From a virus, in the IMG/VR virus record IMGVR_UViG_3300040809_001489, positions 1-32,480 of that record: 32,480 bases of DNA, one strand, 5' to 3'. Under the pieces are notes generated by a model that worked only from the letters and a program-made list of their open reading frames with translations, did not search any database and was not told the DNA's origin. This document shows, one piece after another, positions 1-4,303 of this stretch. Numbering within the stretch: position 1 is the stretch's first letter; the number at the start of each line of letters is the position of its first letter. The position numbers and the translations under genes are program-made.

Positions 1-30
1 AACCTCCAAGTTGAGAAACGAAACAAACAG

Positions 31-103
31 TGGGTCGCCAGGGACTCGAACCCTGAACCGACGGTTTAAAAGACCGATACTCTACCGATTGAGTTAGCGA
101 CCC
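31..103 (-). tRNA. tRNA-Lys (anticodon UUU)
   Basis: Read on the minus strand this folds as a full cloverleaf. The acceptor arms GGGTCGC and GCGACCC pair perfectly, the D arm is ACTC/GAGT, the anticodon loop CTTTTAA carries TTT, and the T arm is CAGGG-TTCGAGT-CCCTG. The discriminator base is A and no CCA is encoded. The first anticodon-stem pair is a T-T mismatch. A consensus promoter lies about 10 bases upstream, so the primary 5' leader is only a few bases. The tRNA reads AAA/AAG; AAA is very frequent in the AT-rich plus-strand genes. Confidence 0.95.
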
Positions 104-112
104 GTTTAGCCC

Positions 113-140
113 ATTATAGCATGGGCAAGGCTGTTGTCAA
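113..140 (-). promoter_or_regulatory. sigma70-type promoter for tRNA-Lys
   Basis: On the minus strand TTGACA (135-140) is followed after 16 bases by TATAAT (113-118). Both hexamers are perfect consensus. The TGA stop of the upstream small gene (137-139) lies inside the -35 hexamer. Confidence 0.85.
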
Positions 141-403
141 GAGTAGGTTCTATCAGAATACAACTCAATACCCCTGTCGTCTGTAACCATAGTATCACAA
201 TGGTTCCAACCCACCTCGTCAGCATCATTCATAGCATGTTCCATGTCAAATATAGCATACTCATCTTTATACTCATCGTCAAGAGCAAGCCATTGTTTGC
301 CAGTGATAAACTCACGGCCATCGCCATCATTAAAACGCACAAACATTGTACGATTAGGATCAACGTGCATGTAGCCACTAAACTCAACAACAATCTTAGT
401 CAT
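137..403 (-). CDS. hypothetical acidic protein, 88 aa
   Basis: The start MTKIVVEF at 403 is preferred over the longer frame because AAGG sits 9 bases before it. The product is 88 residues and rich in Asp and Glu, with no recognisable domain, signal peptide or membrane segment. The start overlaps the stop of the upstream gene (396-596) by 8 bases, so the two are probably translationally coupled and transcribed from the promoter at 617-644. The stop TGA is embedded in the -35 box of the tRNA-Lys promoter. Function is unknown. Position and size suggest an early or accessory phage gene, which is inference only. Confidence 0.75.
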   Translation of the reverse strand: MTKIVVEFSGYMHVDPNRTMFVRFNDGDGREFITGKQWLALDDEYKDEYAIFDMEHAMNDADEVGWNHCDTMVTDDRGIELYSDRTYS

Positions 404-596
404 TATAGATAACCTTTCCATCTTCAACAGGGTGACTTACTTTGGTAGCAACAGTTTCATCCACCCAATAAACATTCCAAGATTCTAAGCCCGATACGTT
501 ACGATTCCTGAGATTTGGCAGTAGCACTTCTACTAGATTTACTGCTTCTTGGGCATCATTACAATCTGTGACGAACTCTACCCTAACTACTTGCAT
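396..596 (-). CDS. hypothetical protein, 66 aa
   Basis: The ATG at 596 (MQVVRVEF) has AAGGAG 7 bases upstream and is chosen over a TTG two codons earlier. The 66-residue product starts with a beta-strand-like segment, then a helix-like segment (DAQEAVNLVEVLLPNL) and an acidic end. No family is recognised. It is the first gene of a two-gene unit behind the promoter at 617-644 and overlaps the next gene by 8 bases. Such small alpha/beta proteins are common in phage early regions, but nothing here points to a specific role. Confidence 0.75.
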   Translation of the reverse strand: MQVVRVEFVTDCNDAQEAVNLVEVLLPNLRNRNVSGLESWNVYWVDETVATKVSHPVEDGKVIYND

Positions 597-616
597 GAGC
601 AATCTCCTTTTCTCTC

Positions 617-644
617 ATTCTACCAACTGTTATCGGTTTGTCAA
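617..644 (-). promoter_or_regulatory. sigma70-type promoter for the 596-137 unit
   Basis: TTGACA (639-644) and TAGAAT (617-622) are separated by 16 bases on the minus strand, 21 bases before the start codon of the 66-aa gene. Confidence 0.8.
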
Positions 645-718
645 GTCTCGAAACTTTAGAAAACTCGCTGGCTAATACTTCACTAATATCATCTTATAGG
701 ATAAGGTAAGACAATAAA

Positions 719-789
719 CTCGGGGGCAGGGATTCGAACCCCGACAAAAGGAACCAAAATCCTTTGTGCTACCGTTACACCACCCCCGA
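719..789 (-). tRNA. tRNA-Gln (anticodon UUG)
   Basis: The minus strand folds as a cloverleaf. The acceptor arms are TCGGGGG/CCCCCGA, the D arm is GTGT/GCAC, and the anticodon arm is AAGGA-TTTTGGT-TCCTT, giving TTG. The T arm has TTCGAAT in the loop. The discriminator is G and no CCA is encoded. It reads CAA codons, which are frequent in the late genes. It has its own consensus promoter (805-833). Confidence 0.95.
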
Positions 790-804
790 ATGGGATTATT
801 CTAC

Positions 805-833
805 ATTATACTCCCGACGCCACGCTTTGTCAA
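805..833 (-). promoter_or_regulatory. sigma70-type promoter for tRNA-Gln
   Basis: TTGACA (828-833) and TATAAT (805-810) are 17 bases apart on the minus strand, a perfect consensus promoter. The TGA stop of the upstream gene (830-832) is part of the -35 hexamer, the same arrangement as at the tRNA-Lys promoter. Confidence 0.88.
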
Positions 834-1102
834 CGCCAGATCGAGTTCGTTGGCGTTTGGGCCTGTTGTCCATTTCCGTATGGCAACGATCCTGCCTGTG
901 ACCACGAGCGACTTCCCAAACTGGTTTGATATTCAGTTTGATAGTTTCTGTTTTCTTGCGGTTGGACATAATAAGGAACCTGTGGTGGTTGTGGTTGATA
1001 ATAATGTTGAGCAGGGTACTGGTAAGGGTACTGTGGTGGCAACTGTTGAGGTGGCCGGATCATGCTCAAAATAATACCGATAACTGCGAGTGATTCTACC
1101 AT
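830..1102 (-). CDS. small Pro/Gln/Tyr-rich protein with hydrophobic N-terminus, 90 aa
   Basis: The ATG at 1102 is preceded by AAAGGAG at 7 bases. Residues 3-15 form a short hydrophobic stretch (ESLAVIGIILSMI), followed by a long low-complexity region dominated by P, Q and Y with repeated PPQ/QYP/QPQ motifs. It looks like a membrane-anchored or signal-anchored peptide with a disordered tail. The hydrophobic part is short for a full transmembrane helix. It forms its own transcription unit between the promoter at 1163-1190 and the tRNA-Gln promoter. No family is recognised and its function is unknown. Confidence 0.75.
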   Translation of the reverse strand: MVESLAVIGIILSMIRPPQQLPPQYPYQYPAQHYYQPQPPQVPYYVQPQENRNYQTEYQTSLGSRSWSQAGSLPYGNGQQAQTPTNSIWR

Positions 1103-1162
1103 ACTTATACTCCTTTGTCAAGTGAAACGTCCTAAAATACTTATCGGCCATCCGTAGCCGGG

Positions 1163-1190
1163 ACTTTAGCACAAAAAAGATACTTGTCAA
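1163..1190 (-). promoter_or_regulatory. promoter for the 90-aa gene, abutting repeat R1
   Basis: TTGACA (1185-1190) is followed after 16 bases by TAAAGT (1163-1168), a weaker -10. The -35 box directly abuts the six-G arm of repeat R1. Confidence 0.6.
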
Positions 1191-1250
1191 CCCCCCTAAT
1201 GGGGGGAACAAGGCCCGCCCCGCACCCCCACTACGGGGGGTACGGGTGTC
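1191..1250. repeat. dispersed double-hairpin repeat, copy R1
   Basis: On the plus strand six C, TAAT, six G (1191-1206) form a perfect hairpin. The spacer is AACAAGGCCCGCCCCGC, and a second hairpin ACCCCC/GGGGGT (1224-1241) follows. The block sits between the stop at 1255 and the promoter at 1163-1190. It could end minus-strand transcripts, but the bases after the first hairpin are the next promoter, not a pure T-run. Confidence 0.8.
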
Positions 1251-1254
1251 ACTA

Positions 1255-1476
1255 TCATTTAGATAGAAACTTTACTACTTGCTTGCGACTAACGGGCGTC
1301 CAATCCTTATGTAATCTTTTATTAAGTTTACTAGGACGCAGTGAGCCATTGCTCGCAAGAGTTAGTTTATAACCCACAAGGTGGTGATCTGTAGCATGAG
1401 TATACTTAACAGCTTCCGCCATGCAGGTCTTACGATTGAAACCAATACCGTACTGTGCGTCTTCGAACTTTGTCAT
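1255..1476 (-). CDS. hypothetical basic protein, 73 aa
   Basis: The start MTKFEDAQYG at 1476 has AAAGG 8 bases upstream. An upstream in-frame extension to 1518 would overlap the previous gene and lacks a better ribosome site. The 73-residue product is basic in its C-terminal half (RPSKLNKRLHKDW, SRKQVVKFLSK), which could contact nucleic acid, but no domain is recognised. It is the third gene of the 1907-1255 unit and is followed by repeat R1. Function unknown. Confidence 0.75.
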   Translation of the reverse strand: MTKFEDAQYGIGFNRKTCMAEAVKYTHATDHHLVGYKLTLASNGSLRPSKLNKRLHKDWTPVSRKQVVKFLSK

Positions 1477-1495
1477 AATCAAAACCTTTCTTAAG

Positions 1496-1756
1496 TTACC
1501 TTTTGGGAAGTTCCTCAATATCCTTTAGTATAGCAGCAACACCAGCAAAATCAAGCCAACCAATCGTATCATGCGTGACGGGCGTATCATATACTAGAAT
1601 CCCATCGTGCAGAACTCCTACTTCAAACAGGCCATGATCACCACCATAGGAATAATCGTGAGAGATGATACTAGCACCGTATCCATTCTCAAACTCAATA
1701 ACCCGAGAATATTCATTCTTCTTGTTTTTAACCATACCAACTTTGACCGTTTTCAT
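1496..1756 (-). CDS. hypothetical protein, 86 aa
   Basis: The true start is probably ATG 1756 (MKTVKVGMVKNKKNEYS), served by GGAGGA inside the end of the upstream gene. A longer in-frame reading to 1903 runs through that gene in another frame and is rejected. The protein is 86 residues with a basic N-terminus and a Gly/Asp/Tyr-rich middle (HDYSYGGDHGLFEVG). No family is recognised. One base separates the upstream TAA from this ATG, so translation is probably coupled. Confidence 0.75.
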   Translation of the reverse strand: MKTVKVGMVKNKKNEYSRVIEFENGYGASIISHDYSYGGDHGLFEVGVLHDGILVYDTPVTHDTIGWLDFAGVAAILKDIEELPKR

Positions 1757-1757
1757 A

Positions 1758-1907
1758 TTACCATTCTCCTCCGTCAAACTGCCCATGATCCCAATCGTCG
1801 CCACCGTACAGATCCTGCCACTCGGTGTACTCGTCGGGCTGTCCGTCCCCCTCATCGCCATAGTCGGGATAGAAGCGGTCGTCGTCGTCGCGGTTTTCGT
1901 CAAACAT
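1758..1907 (-). CDS. very acidic small protein, 49 aa
   Basis: A complete frame runs from ATG 1907 to TAA 1758 with AAGGAG 7-8 bases upstream. It begins MFDENRDDDDRFYPDYGDEG and contains repeated Asp/Glu, Gly and Trp/Tyr residues, giving a strong negative charge. Small DNA-mimic or host-takeover proteins can look like this, but no specific family is recognised. It is the first gene behind the perfect promoter at 1933-1960 and is followed, one base on, by the 86-aa gene. Confidence 0.78.
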   Translation of the reverse strand: MFDENRDDDDRFYPDYGDEGDGQPDEYTEWQDLYGGDDWDHGQFDGGEW

Positions 1908-1932
1908 GTCGTTTTCTCCTTGTGATGCTCTC

Positions 1933-1960
1933 ATTATACAGAGTATCGGCAGCCTGTCAA
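1933..1960 (-). promoter_or_regulatory. consensus promoter with A-tract upstream region
   Basis: TTGACA (1955-1960) and TATAAT (1933-1938) are 16 bases apart on the minus strand, both perfect. Two 7-base A-tracts (minus strand, 1975-1981 and 1985-1991) repeat at 10 bp just upstream, resembling an UP element or intrinsic bend. They lie within the 3' end of the upstream gene, where they encode EKNPKKSS. Confidence 0.88.
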
Positions 1961-1965
1961 CCCCC

Positions 1966-2139
1966 TCATGAAGATTTTTTTGGATTTTTTTCTAGCACCA
2001 CATCAAGCCAGATTTCCCCATCTTCCACAACATACCCATATTCATGAGTAGGAGTATAGACCCCAAGATAGACCCTATCACCCTCAATCCCCTCAAACCC
2101 AAACCCAAACCCAAACACCATAAAAAAAGCAGTGAACAT
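1966..2139 (-). CDS. small hydrophobic N-terminal protein with FG repeat, 57 aa
   Basis: ATG 2139 (MFTAFFMVFGFGFGFEG) has AAGGGG 6 bases upstream and is preferred over an upstream ATG at 2163. Residues 1-15 are strongly hydrophobic and could act as a membrane anchor or signal. Residues 8-15 come from a perfect TTTGGG hexamer repeat. The remainder is acidic to neutral with a Lys-rich end. Its stop lies 5 bases before the -35 box of the next unit. Function unknown; the gene is supported by its ribosome site and tight packing. Confidence 0.65.
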   Translation of the reverse strand: MFTAFFMVFGFGFGFEGIEGDRVYLGVYTPTHEYGYVVEDGEIWLDVVLEKNPKKSS

Positions 2140-2201
2140 TTGTATCCCCTTGACAAGTACCAATCTTTCCTATAGATAGTATCGGATCAATCCTGCACCA
2201 C

Positions 2202-2230
2202 TCTTTAGAAAAAGAAAAGATTTTTGTCAA
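2202..2230 (-). promoter_or_regulatory. probable promoter for the 57-aa gene, abutting repeat R2
   Basis: TTGACA (2225-2230) lies directly next to repeat R2. The best -10 at 17 bases is TAAAGA (2202-2207), which is weak. The arrangement copies that at R1 (1163-1190). Confidence 0.5.
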
Positions 2231-2290
2231 CCCCCCTAATGGGGGGACGTGGCCCGCCCCGCACCCCCCTCAGGTGGGATGTACGGGTGT
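2231..2290. repeat. dispersed double-hairpin repeat, copy R2
   Basis: Six C, TAAT, six G form a hairpin at 2231-2246, followed by the shared spacer ACGTGGCCCGCCCCGCA and a degraded second hairpin (CACC/GGTG within 2262-2276). The flanking TACGGGTGT (2282-2290) is also shared with R1. It lies between the stop at 2306 and the promoter at 2202-2230. Confidence 0.78.
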
Positions 2291-2305
2291 TCAGTGTACA
2301 GACGT

Positions 2306-2548
2306 TCAGTCCCAAAGTGAACGTTCGTTCAGTATGTTGTCCATGTCATTGTAGAAGGCCAGCGTCTTCGCTCGCGTCTCAGCCTCATGGTCAGCGGCTC
2401 GCTTCTTGGCTCGCTTCTCTTTACGCTTTGCCAACCACTCGTCATAGGCCTCATCCTGTTCAGGCGTATAGGTGAACTCAATGTCAGGTCCGCGGAAAGC
2501 CTCAAGGGCGTCGAAGAACTCTTCAGCAGTCAGAAAGTCGTCAGTCAT
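2306..2548 (-). CDS. hypothetical charged helical protein, 80 aa
   Basis: ATG 2548 has AAGGA 8 bases upstream and follows a strong promoter. The 80-residue product starts with an acidic segment (MTDDFLTAEEFFDALEAF). It then has a basic, Ala-rich helical stretch (residues about 38-58, RKEKRAKKRAADHEAETRA) likely to form a coiled coil or bind nucleic acid. No family is recognised. It forms a single-gene unit ended by repeat R2. Function unknown. Confidence 0.75.
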   Translation of the reverse strand: MTDDFLTAEEFFDALEAFRGPDIEFTYTPEQDEAYDEWLAKRKEKRAKKRAADHEAETRAKTLAFYNDMDNILNERSLWD

Positions 2549-2578
2549 GGTTAGGTTCCTTGGGTTGATGATGCTCTG

Positions 2579-2607
2579 ATTCTACGAAACTGGTTTGGGG
2601 CTGTCAA
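2579..2607 (-). promoter_or_regulatory. sigma70-type promoter for the 80-aa gene
   Basis: TTGACA (2602-2607) and TAGAAT (2579-2584) are 17 bases apart. The TAG stop of the upstream gene (2610-2612) is two bases from the -35 box. Confidence 0.82.
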
Positions 2608-2609
2608 CC

Positions 2610-2891
2610 CTATTTGTTGGCGATAATCCGTTCTGACAAAACGCTTTCGATGAACTCTAGTTCAGCCCTTCGCCAATCAAACTTTGTGGTCTTCTGCTTT
2701 TCAAGGCAGCGGTTGTAGTTGTCGTAGACTTGTTCTAGCGTCAGGTCAGCGGTCAACTTCCTGATCGCTTCCTGCCACAGCGGATCGCTGGCACGTTCAA
2801 CGGTAGTCTCAAATCGGATATGCTTTTCAGCGGTCACATGGCCGTCACGATTGTCACGGGCGAAGTCACAGCAAGCGGTTGAGTTTTTCAT
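2610..2891 (-). CDS. hypothetical helical protein, 93 aa
   Basis: The start is set at ATG 2891 (MKNSTACCDFARDNRD), which has AGGAAAG about 5-6 bases upstream. A longer reading to 2927 would begin inside the -10 box of the promoter at 2926-2954 and is therefore unlikely. The product is 93 residues and mostly charged helix, with CC near the N-terminus and a C-terminal segment WRRAELEFIESVLSERI. No domain is recognised. It is a single-gene unit. Confidence 0.75.
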   Translation of the reverse strand: MKNSTACCDFARDNRDGHVTAEKHIRFETTVERASDPLWQEAIRKLTADLTLEQVYDNYNRCLEKQKTTKFDWRRAELEFIESVLSERIIANK

Positions 2892-2925
2892 TTTTTCTTT
2901 CCTAGGTTCTTTCTTACTTATCGAC

Positions 2926-2954
2926 ATTATTGCAGATGGACTTTAGGCTGTCAA
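2926..2954 (-). promoter_or_regulatory. promoter with phased A-tracts, next to palindrome and R3
   Basis: TTGACA (2949-2954) and AATAAT (2926-2931) are 17 bases apart. Two 7-base A-tracts on the minus strand (2967-2973 and 2978-2984) repeat at 11 bp just upstream, followed further up by the palindrome at 2981-3020. Confidence 0.75.
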
Positions 2955-2980
2955 CAAGAAAAAAGATTTTTTTGCGATTT

Positions 2981-3020
2981 TTTTGGTACACCGTTTGCTC
3001 GTGCAAATACCATACCAAAA
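2981..3020. repeat. 40-bp dyad-symmetric element, copy 1
   Basis: A single-axis palindrome: TTTTGGTA (2981-2988) pairs with TACCAAAA (3013-3020), and TTTGC (2994-2998) pairs with GCAAA (3003-3007) around a TCGT loop, with a 4x4 internal loop between the stems. A second copy with a compensating base-pair change lies at 3614-3651. It could be an operator, a terminator stem or a structured RNA. Confidence 0.75.
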
Positions 3021-3023
3021 CTC

Positions 3024-3084
3024 TTACCCCCCTAATTGGGGGGACGAGGCCCGCCGCCACCCCCCGAAAGAGGGGGTTAACCCC
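3024..3084. repeat. dispersed double-hairpin repeat, copy R3
   Basis: Six C, TAATT, six G (3027-3043) are followed by ACGAGGCCCGCCGCC. A second hairpin CCCCC-GAAAGA-GGGGG (3061-3076) overlaps a perfect palindrome GGGGTTAACCCC (3073-3084). It follows the stop of the 64-aa gene (3112). Confidence 0.8.
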
Positions 3085-3111
3085 TCGATCGAGTTGGTGT
3101 ACAGATGCACA

Positions 3112-3306
3112 CTAGTTGAACCATCGCTTTCGCAACTCGGTTGCACCTTCAGTGATAACGCACCGCAGTAGTGTACGGTGTGCAGTACTGATCGTTTGAT
3201 CAGATAGCCTACGGCTTGCACCGTGCATGCGAGCGGTGATCTCCTTATCGCTCATGGTTTCGAGTACAGCCTGGAAGTATGGGCCATTGTTTTCGATACT
3301 GAACAT
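3112..3306 (-). CDS. hypothetical protein, 64 aa
   Basis: ATG 3306 has AAGGAG 7 bases upstream, and that ribosome site overlaps the TAA of the preceding gene (TAAGGAG). The 64-residue product is mixed helical with a basic C-terminal half (ARMHGASRRLSDQT, ELRKRWFN). No family is recognised. It is the second gene of the unit starting at 3488 and is followed by repeat R3. Confidence 0.75.
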   Translation of the reverse strand: MFSIENNGPYFQAVLETMSDKEITARMHGASRRLSDQTISTAHRTLLRCVITEGATELRKRWFN

Positions 3307-3317
3307 TTGTTTACTCC

Positions 3318-3488
3318 TTACAGTTGAACGGGCATGTGGTCGAGGATGACTTCACAGTGGTCACCACAGCAGGGGCACACTTCATACTCGACATGGGTGT
3401 CGTCGAGGAACTGGTTGCAGCAACCACTTACAGCGACCTGAACCTCAGCGAAAGTTTCCTCAACCTGAATGTGATCGAAAGCGTACAT
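3318..3488 (-). CDS. small zinc-ribbon-like protein, 56 aa
   Basis: A complete frame from ATG 3488 to TAA 3318 has AGGAG 8 bases upstream. It starts MYAFDHIQVEETFAEVQVAV and carries two cysteine clusters, CC at residues 23-24 and CPCCGDHC at 38-45. Together these could bind zinc as a ribbon or knuckle. It is the first gene behind the promoter at 3527-3555. Small zinc-binding phage proteins often bind nucleic acids or host proteins, but the partner cannot be told from the sequence. Confidence 0.72.
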   Translation of the reverse strand: MYAFDHIQVEETFAEVQVAVSGCCNQFLDDTHVEYEVCPCCGDHCEVILDHMPVQL

Positions 3489-3526
3489 GTCATTTACTCC
3501 TAAAAGTCGTTCTCAACTATGCCCTA

Positions 3527-3555
3527 AGTCTACAATAGATATCGGCAAGCGTCAA
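3527..3555 (-). promoter_or_regulatory. promoter with phased A-tracts for the 3488-3112 unit
   Basis: TTGACG (3550-3555) and TAGACT (3527-3532) are 17 bases apart. Two 8-base A-tracts on the minus strand (3569-3576 and 3581-3588) repeat at 12 bp just upstream. Confidence 0.68.
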
Positions 3556-3613
3556 CCCCTTGATCAAGTTTTTTTTGGAATTTTTTTTGTAGCAAATCCC
3601 ATGCCGAAAATAG

Positions 3614-3651
3614 TTTGGCACGTCGTTTGCTCGTGCAAATATCATGCCAAA
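3614..3651. repeat. dyad-symmetric element, copy 2
   Basis: TTTGGCA (3614-3620) pairs with TGCCAAA (3645-3651), and TTTGC (3626-3630) pairs with GCAAA (3635-3639) around TCGT. Compared with copy 1 the T-A pair 2987/3014 is replaced by C-G 3619/3646, so pairing is conserved although sequence is not. Confidence 0.75.
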
Positions 3652-3656
3652 ACTTT

Positions 3657-3710
3657 TACCCCCCTAATTGGGGGGACGCGGCCCGCTCCGAACCCCCCAT
3701 TATGGGGGTT
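3657..3710. repeat. dispersed double-hairpin repeat, copy R4
   Basis: Six C, TAATT, six G (3659-3675) are followed by ACGCGGCCCGCTCCG and a second hairpin AACCCCC-CATTAT-GGGGGTT (3691-3710) with a 7-bp stem. The short stretch after it (3725-3750) holds another C-rich/G-rich imperfect hairpin with a TAA loop. Confidence 0.8.
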
Positions 3711-3771
3711 ATCTCGCTGACTATATCCATACCCCTCCTAAGGGGGAGGATTAGGATATACAAATAAAGAA

Positions 3772-3795
3772 ACCCACCCTTCTTAGGGGGTGGGT
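3772..3795 (-). terminator. intrinsic terminator
   Basis: ACCCACCC (3772-3779) pairs perfectly with GGGTGGGT (3788-3795). On the minus strand the stem is followed by TTCTTTATTTG, a T-rich tail. It lies downstream of the small membrane peptide genes. Confidence 0.7.
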
Positions 3796-3800
3796 GATAT

Positions 3801-3816
3801 AGCCCCTTAGGGGGCT
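3801..3816 (-). terminator. hairpin, possible part of a tandem terminator
   Basis: AGCCCC-TTAG-GGGGCT is a perfect 6-bp stem with a 4-base loop, 16 bases after the stop of the 30-aa ORF on the minus strand. There is no T-run directly after it. It may work with the 3772-3795 hairpin. Confidence 0.5.
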
Positions 3817-3832
3817 GGCTTAGCTGGTACTA

Positions 3833-3925
3833 CTATACTATAGGAGTATAGCAGTAGAAGATACTGACCACAGTAACAACCAGAAATAATACCATACAAA
3901 GCATGTCTTGATCACCATCACTCAT
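3833..3925 (-). CDS. tiny membrane peptide, 30 aa
   Basis: A frame from ATG 3925 to TAG 3833 encodes 30 residues. The N-terminus is short and acidic (MSDGDQD), followed by a hydrophobic helix of about 20 residues (LCMVLFLVVTVVSIFYC) and a short tail. GAGG lies 8 bases upstream. The ATG overlaps the TGA of the upstream 21-aa ORF as ATGA, typical of coupled genes. Single-span phage peptides of this size may modify the host membrane or assist lysis, but no family is recognised. Confidence 0.6.
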   Translation of the reverse strand: MSDGDQDMLCMVLFLVVTVVSIFYCYTPIV

Positions 3926-3987
3926 AGGTTTGTCCTCAATAGTATAGCCCAACAGAATATAATCCACACTATAGCAATCGCAATCAT
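3922..3987 (-). CDS. tiny hydrophobic peptide, 21 aa
   Basis: A frame from ATG 3987 to TGA 3922 encodes a nearly all-hydrophobic 21-residue peptide starting MIAIAIVWIIFCWAILL and ending RTNL. A G-rich ribosome-site-like run (AGGGGG) starts within the TAG stop of the upstream gene, 10 bases away. It overlaps the next ORF by ATGA. Length and overlap make chance possible, but the two-peptide arrangement and matching hydrophobicity favour a real gene pair. Confidence 0.5.
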   Translation of the reverse strand: MIAIAIVWIIFCWAILLRTNL

Positions 3988-3997
3988 AGTGTACCCC

Positions 3998-4243
3998 CTA
4001 GTCTAGTATAACTTGCGGGTTACTGCCCACAAACTCTTCATGCACACACTCATGTGTTGGGTTACCATCCTCATCATTCGACACACGATATACTCTCACA
4101 CTGTACAAAGCATCCCAACCATCCCATATTTCCATCGACTCATCAATCGCAATCTCAATACAATCCCCGGTATAACCCTCTGCTAACTCAGCCCCGTGGA
4201 TATCACAAGCGACGGCAAGAAAGTGTGCATTCGACATTGGCAT
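3998..4243 (-). CDS. hypothetical acidic protein, 81 aa
   Basis: ATG 4243 (MPMSNAHFLAVACD) has AGGAG 8 bases upstream. The 81-residue protein is acidic with alternating strand-like segments (CIEIAIDESMEIWDG, YSVRVYRVSNDEDG) and ends in VGSNPQVILD. No domain is recognised. No clear promoter lies directly upstream, so it may be read through the terminator at 4285-4303 from the unit starting at 4549. It is followed closely by the two tiny membrane peptide ORFs. Confidence 0.72.
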   Translation of the reverse strand: MPMSNAHFLAVACDIHGAELAEGYTGDCIEIAIDESMEIWDGWDALYSVRVYRVSNDEDGNPTHECVHEEFVGSNPQVILD

Positions 4244-4284
4244 AGTATAATCTCCTAGTATATAAAACTCATAGACCCCTAAAA

Positions 4285-4303
4285 TACCCCGTTATGAGGG
4301 GTA
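4285..4303 (-). terminator. hairpin terminator containing a stop codon
   Basis: On the minus strand TACCCC pairs with GGGGTA around TCATAAC and is followed by TTTTAG. The TAA stop of the 85-aa gene (4292-4294) lies in the loop. Confidence 0.6.

Noticed and set aside
134-412. Plus-strand 92-aa ORF
   Set aside because: It is the reverse of the 88-aa leftward gene, which has promoter, ribosome site and coupling.
1496-1903. Long N-terminal extension of the 86-aa gene
   Set aside because: The extension is the 49-aa gene read in another frame; both short genes have their own ribosome sites.
1607-2047. Long plus-strand ORF over the leftward genes
   Set aside because: It lies opposite three leftward genes with good ribosome sites and a perfect promoter; it has no such site of its own and an Arg-rich, low-sense composition.
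2610-2927. Longer start of the 93-aa gene
   Set aside because: The upstream ATG is part of the -10 box of its own promoter, so it would not be in the transcript.
1191-3710. R1-R4 as a CRISPR array
   Set aside because: Only four copies, 600-1000 bases apart with genes between, unequal ends and strong internal hairpins.
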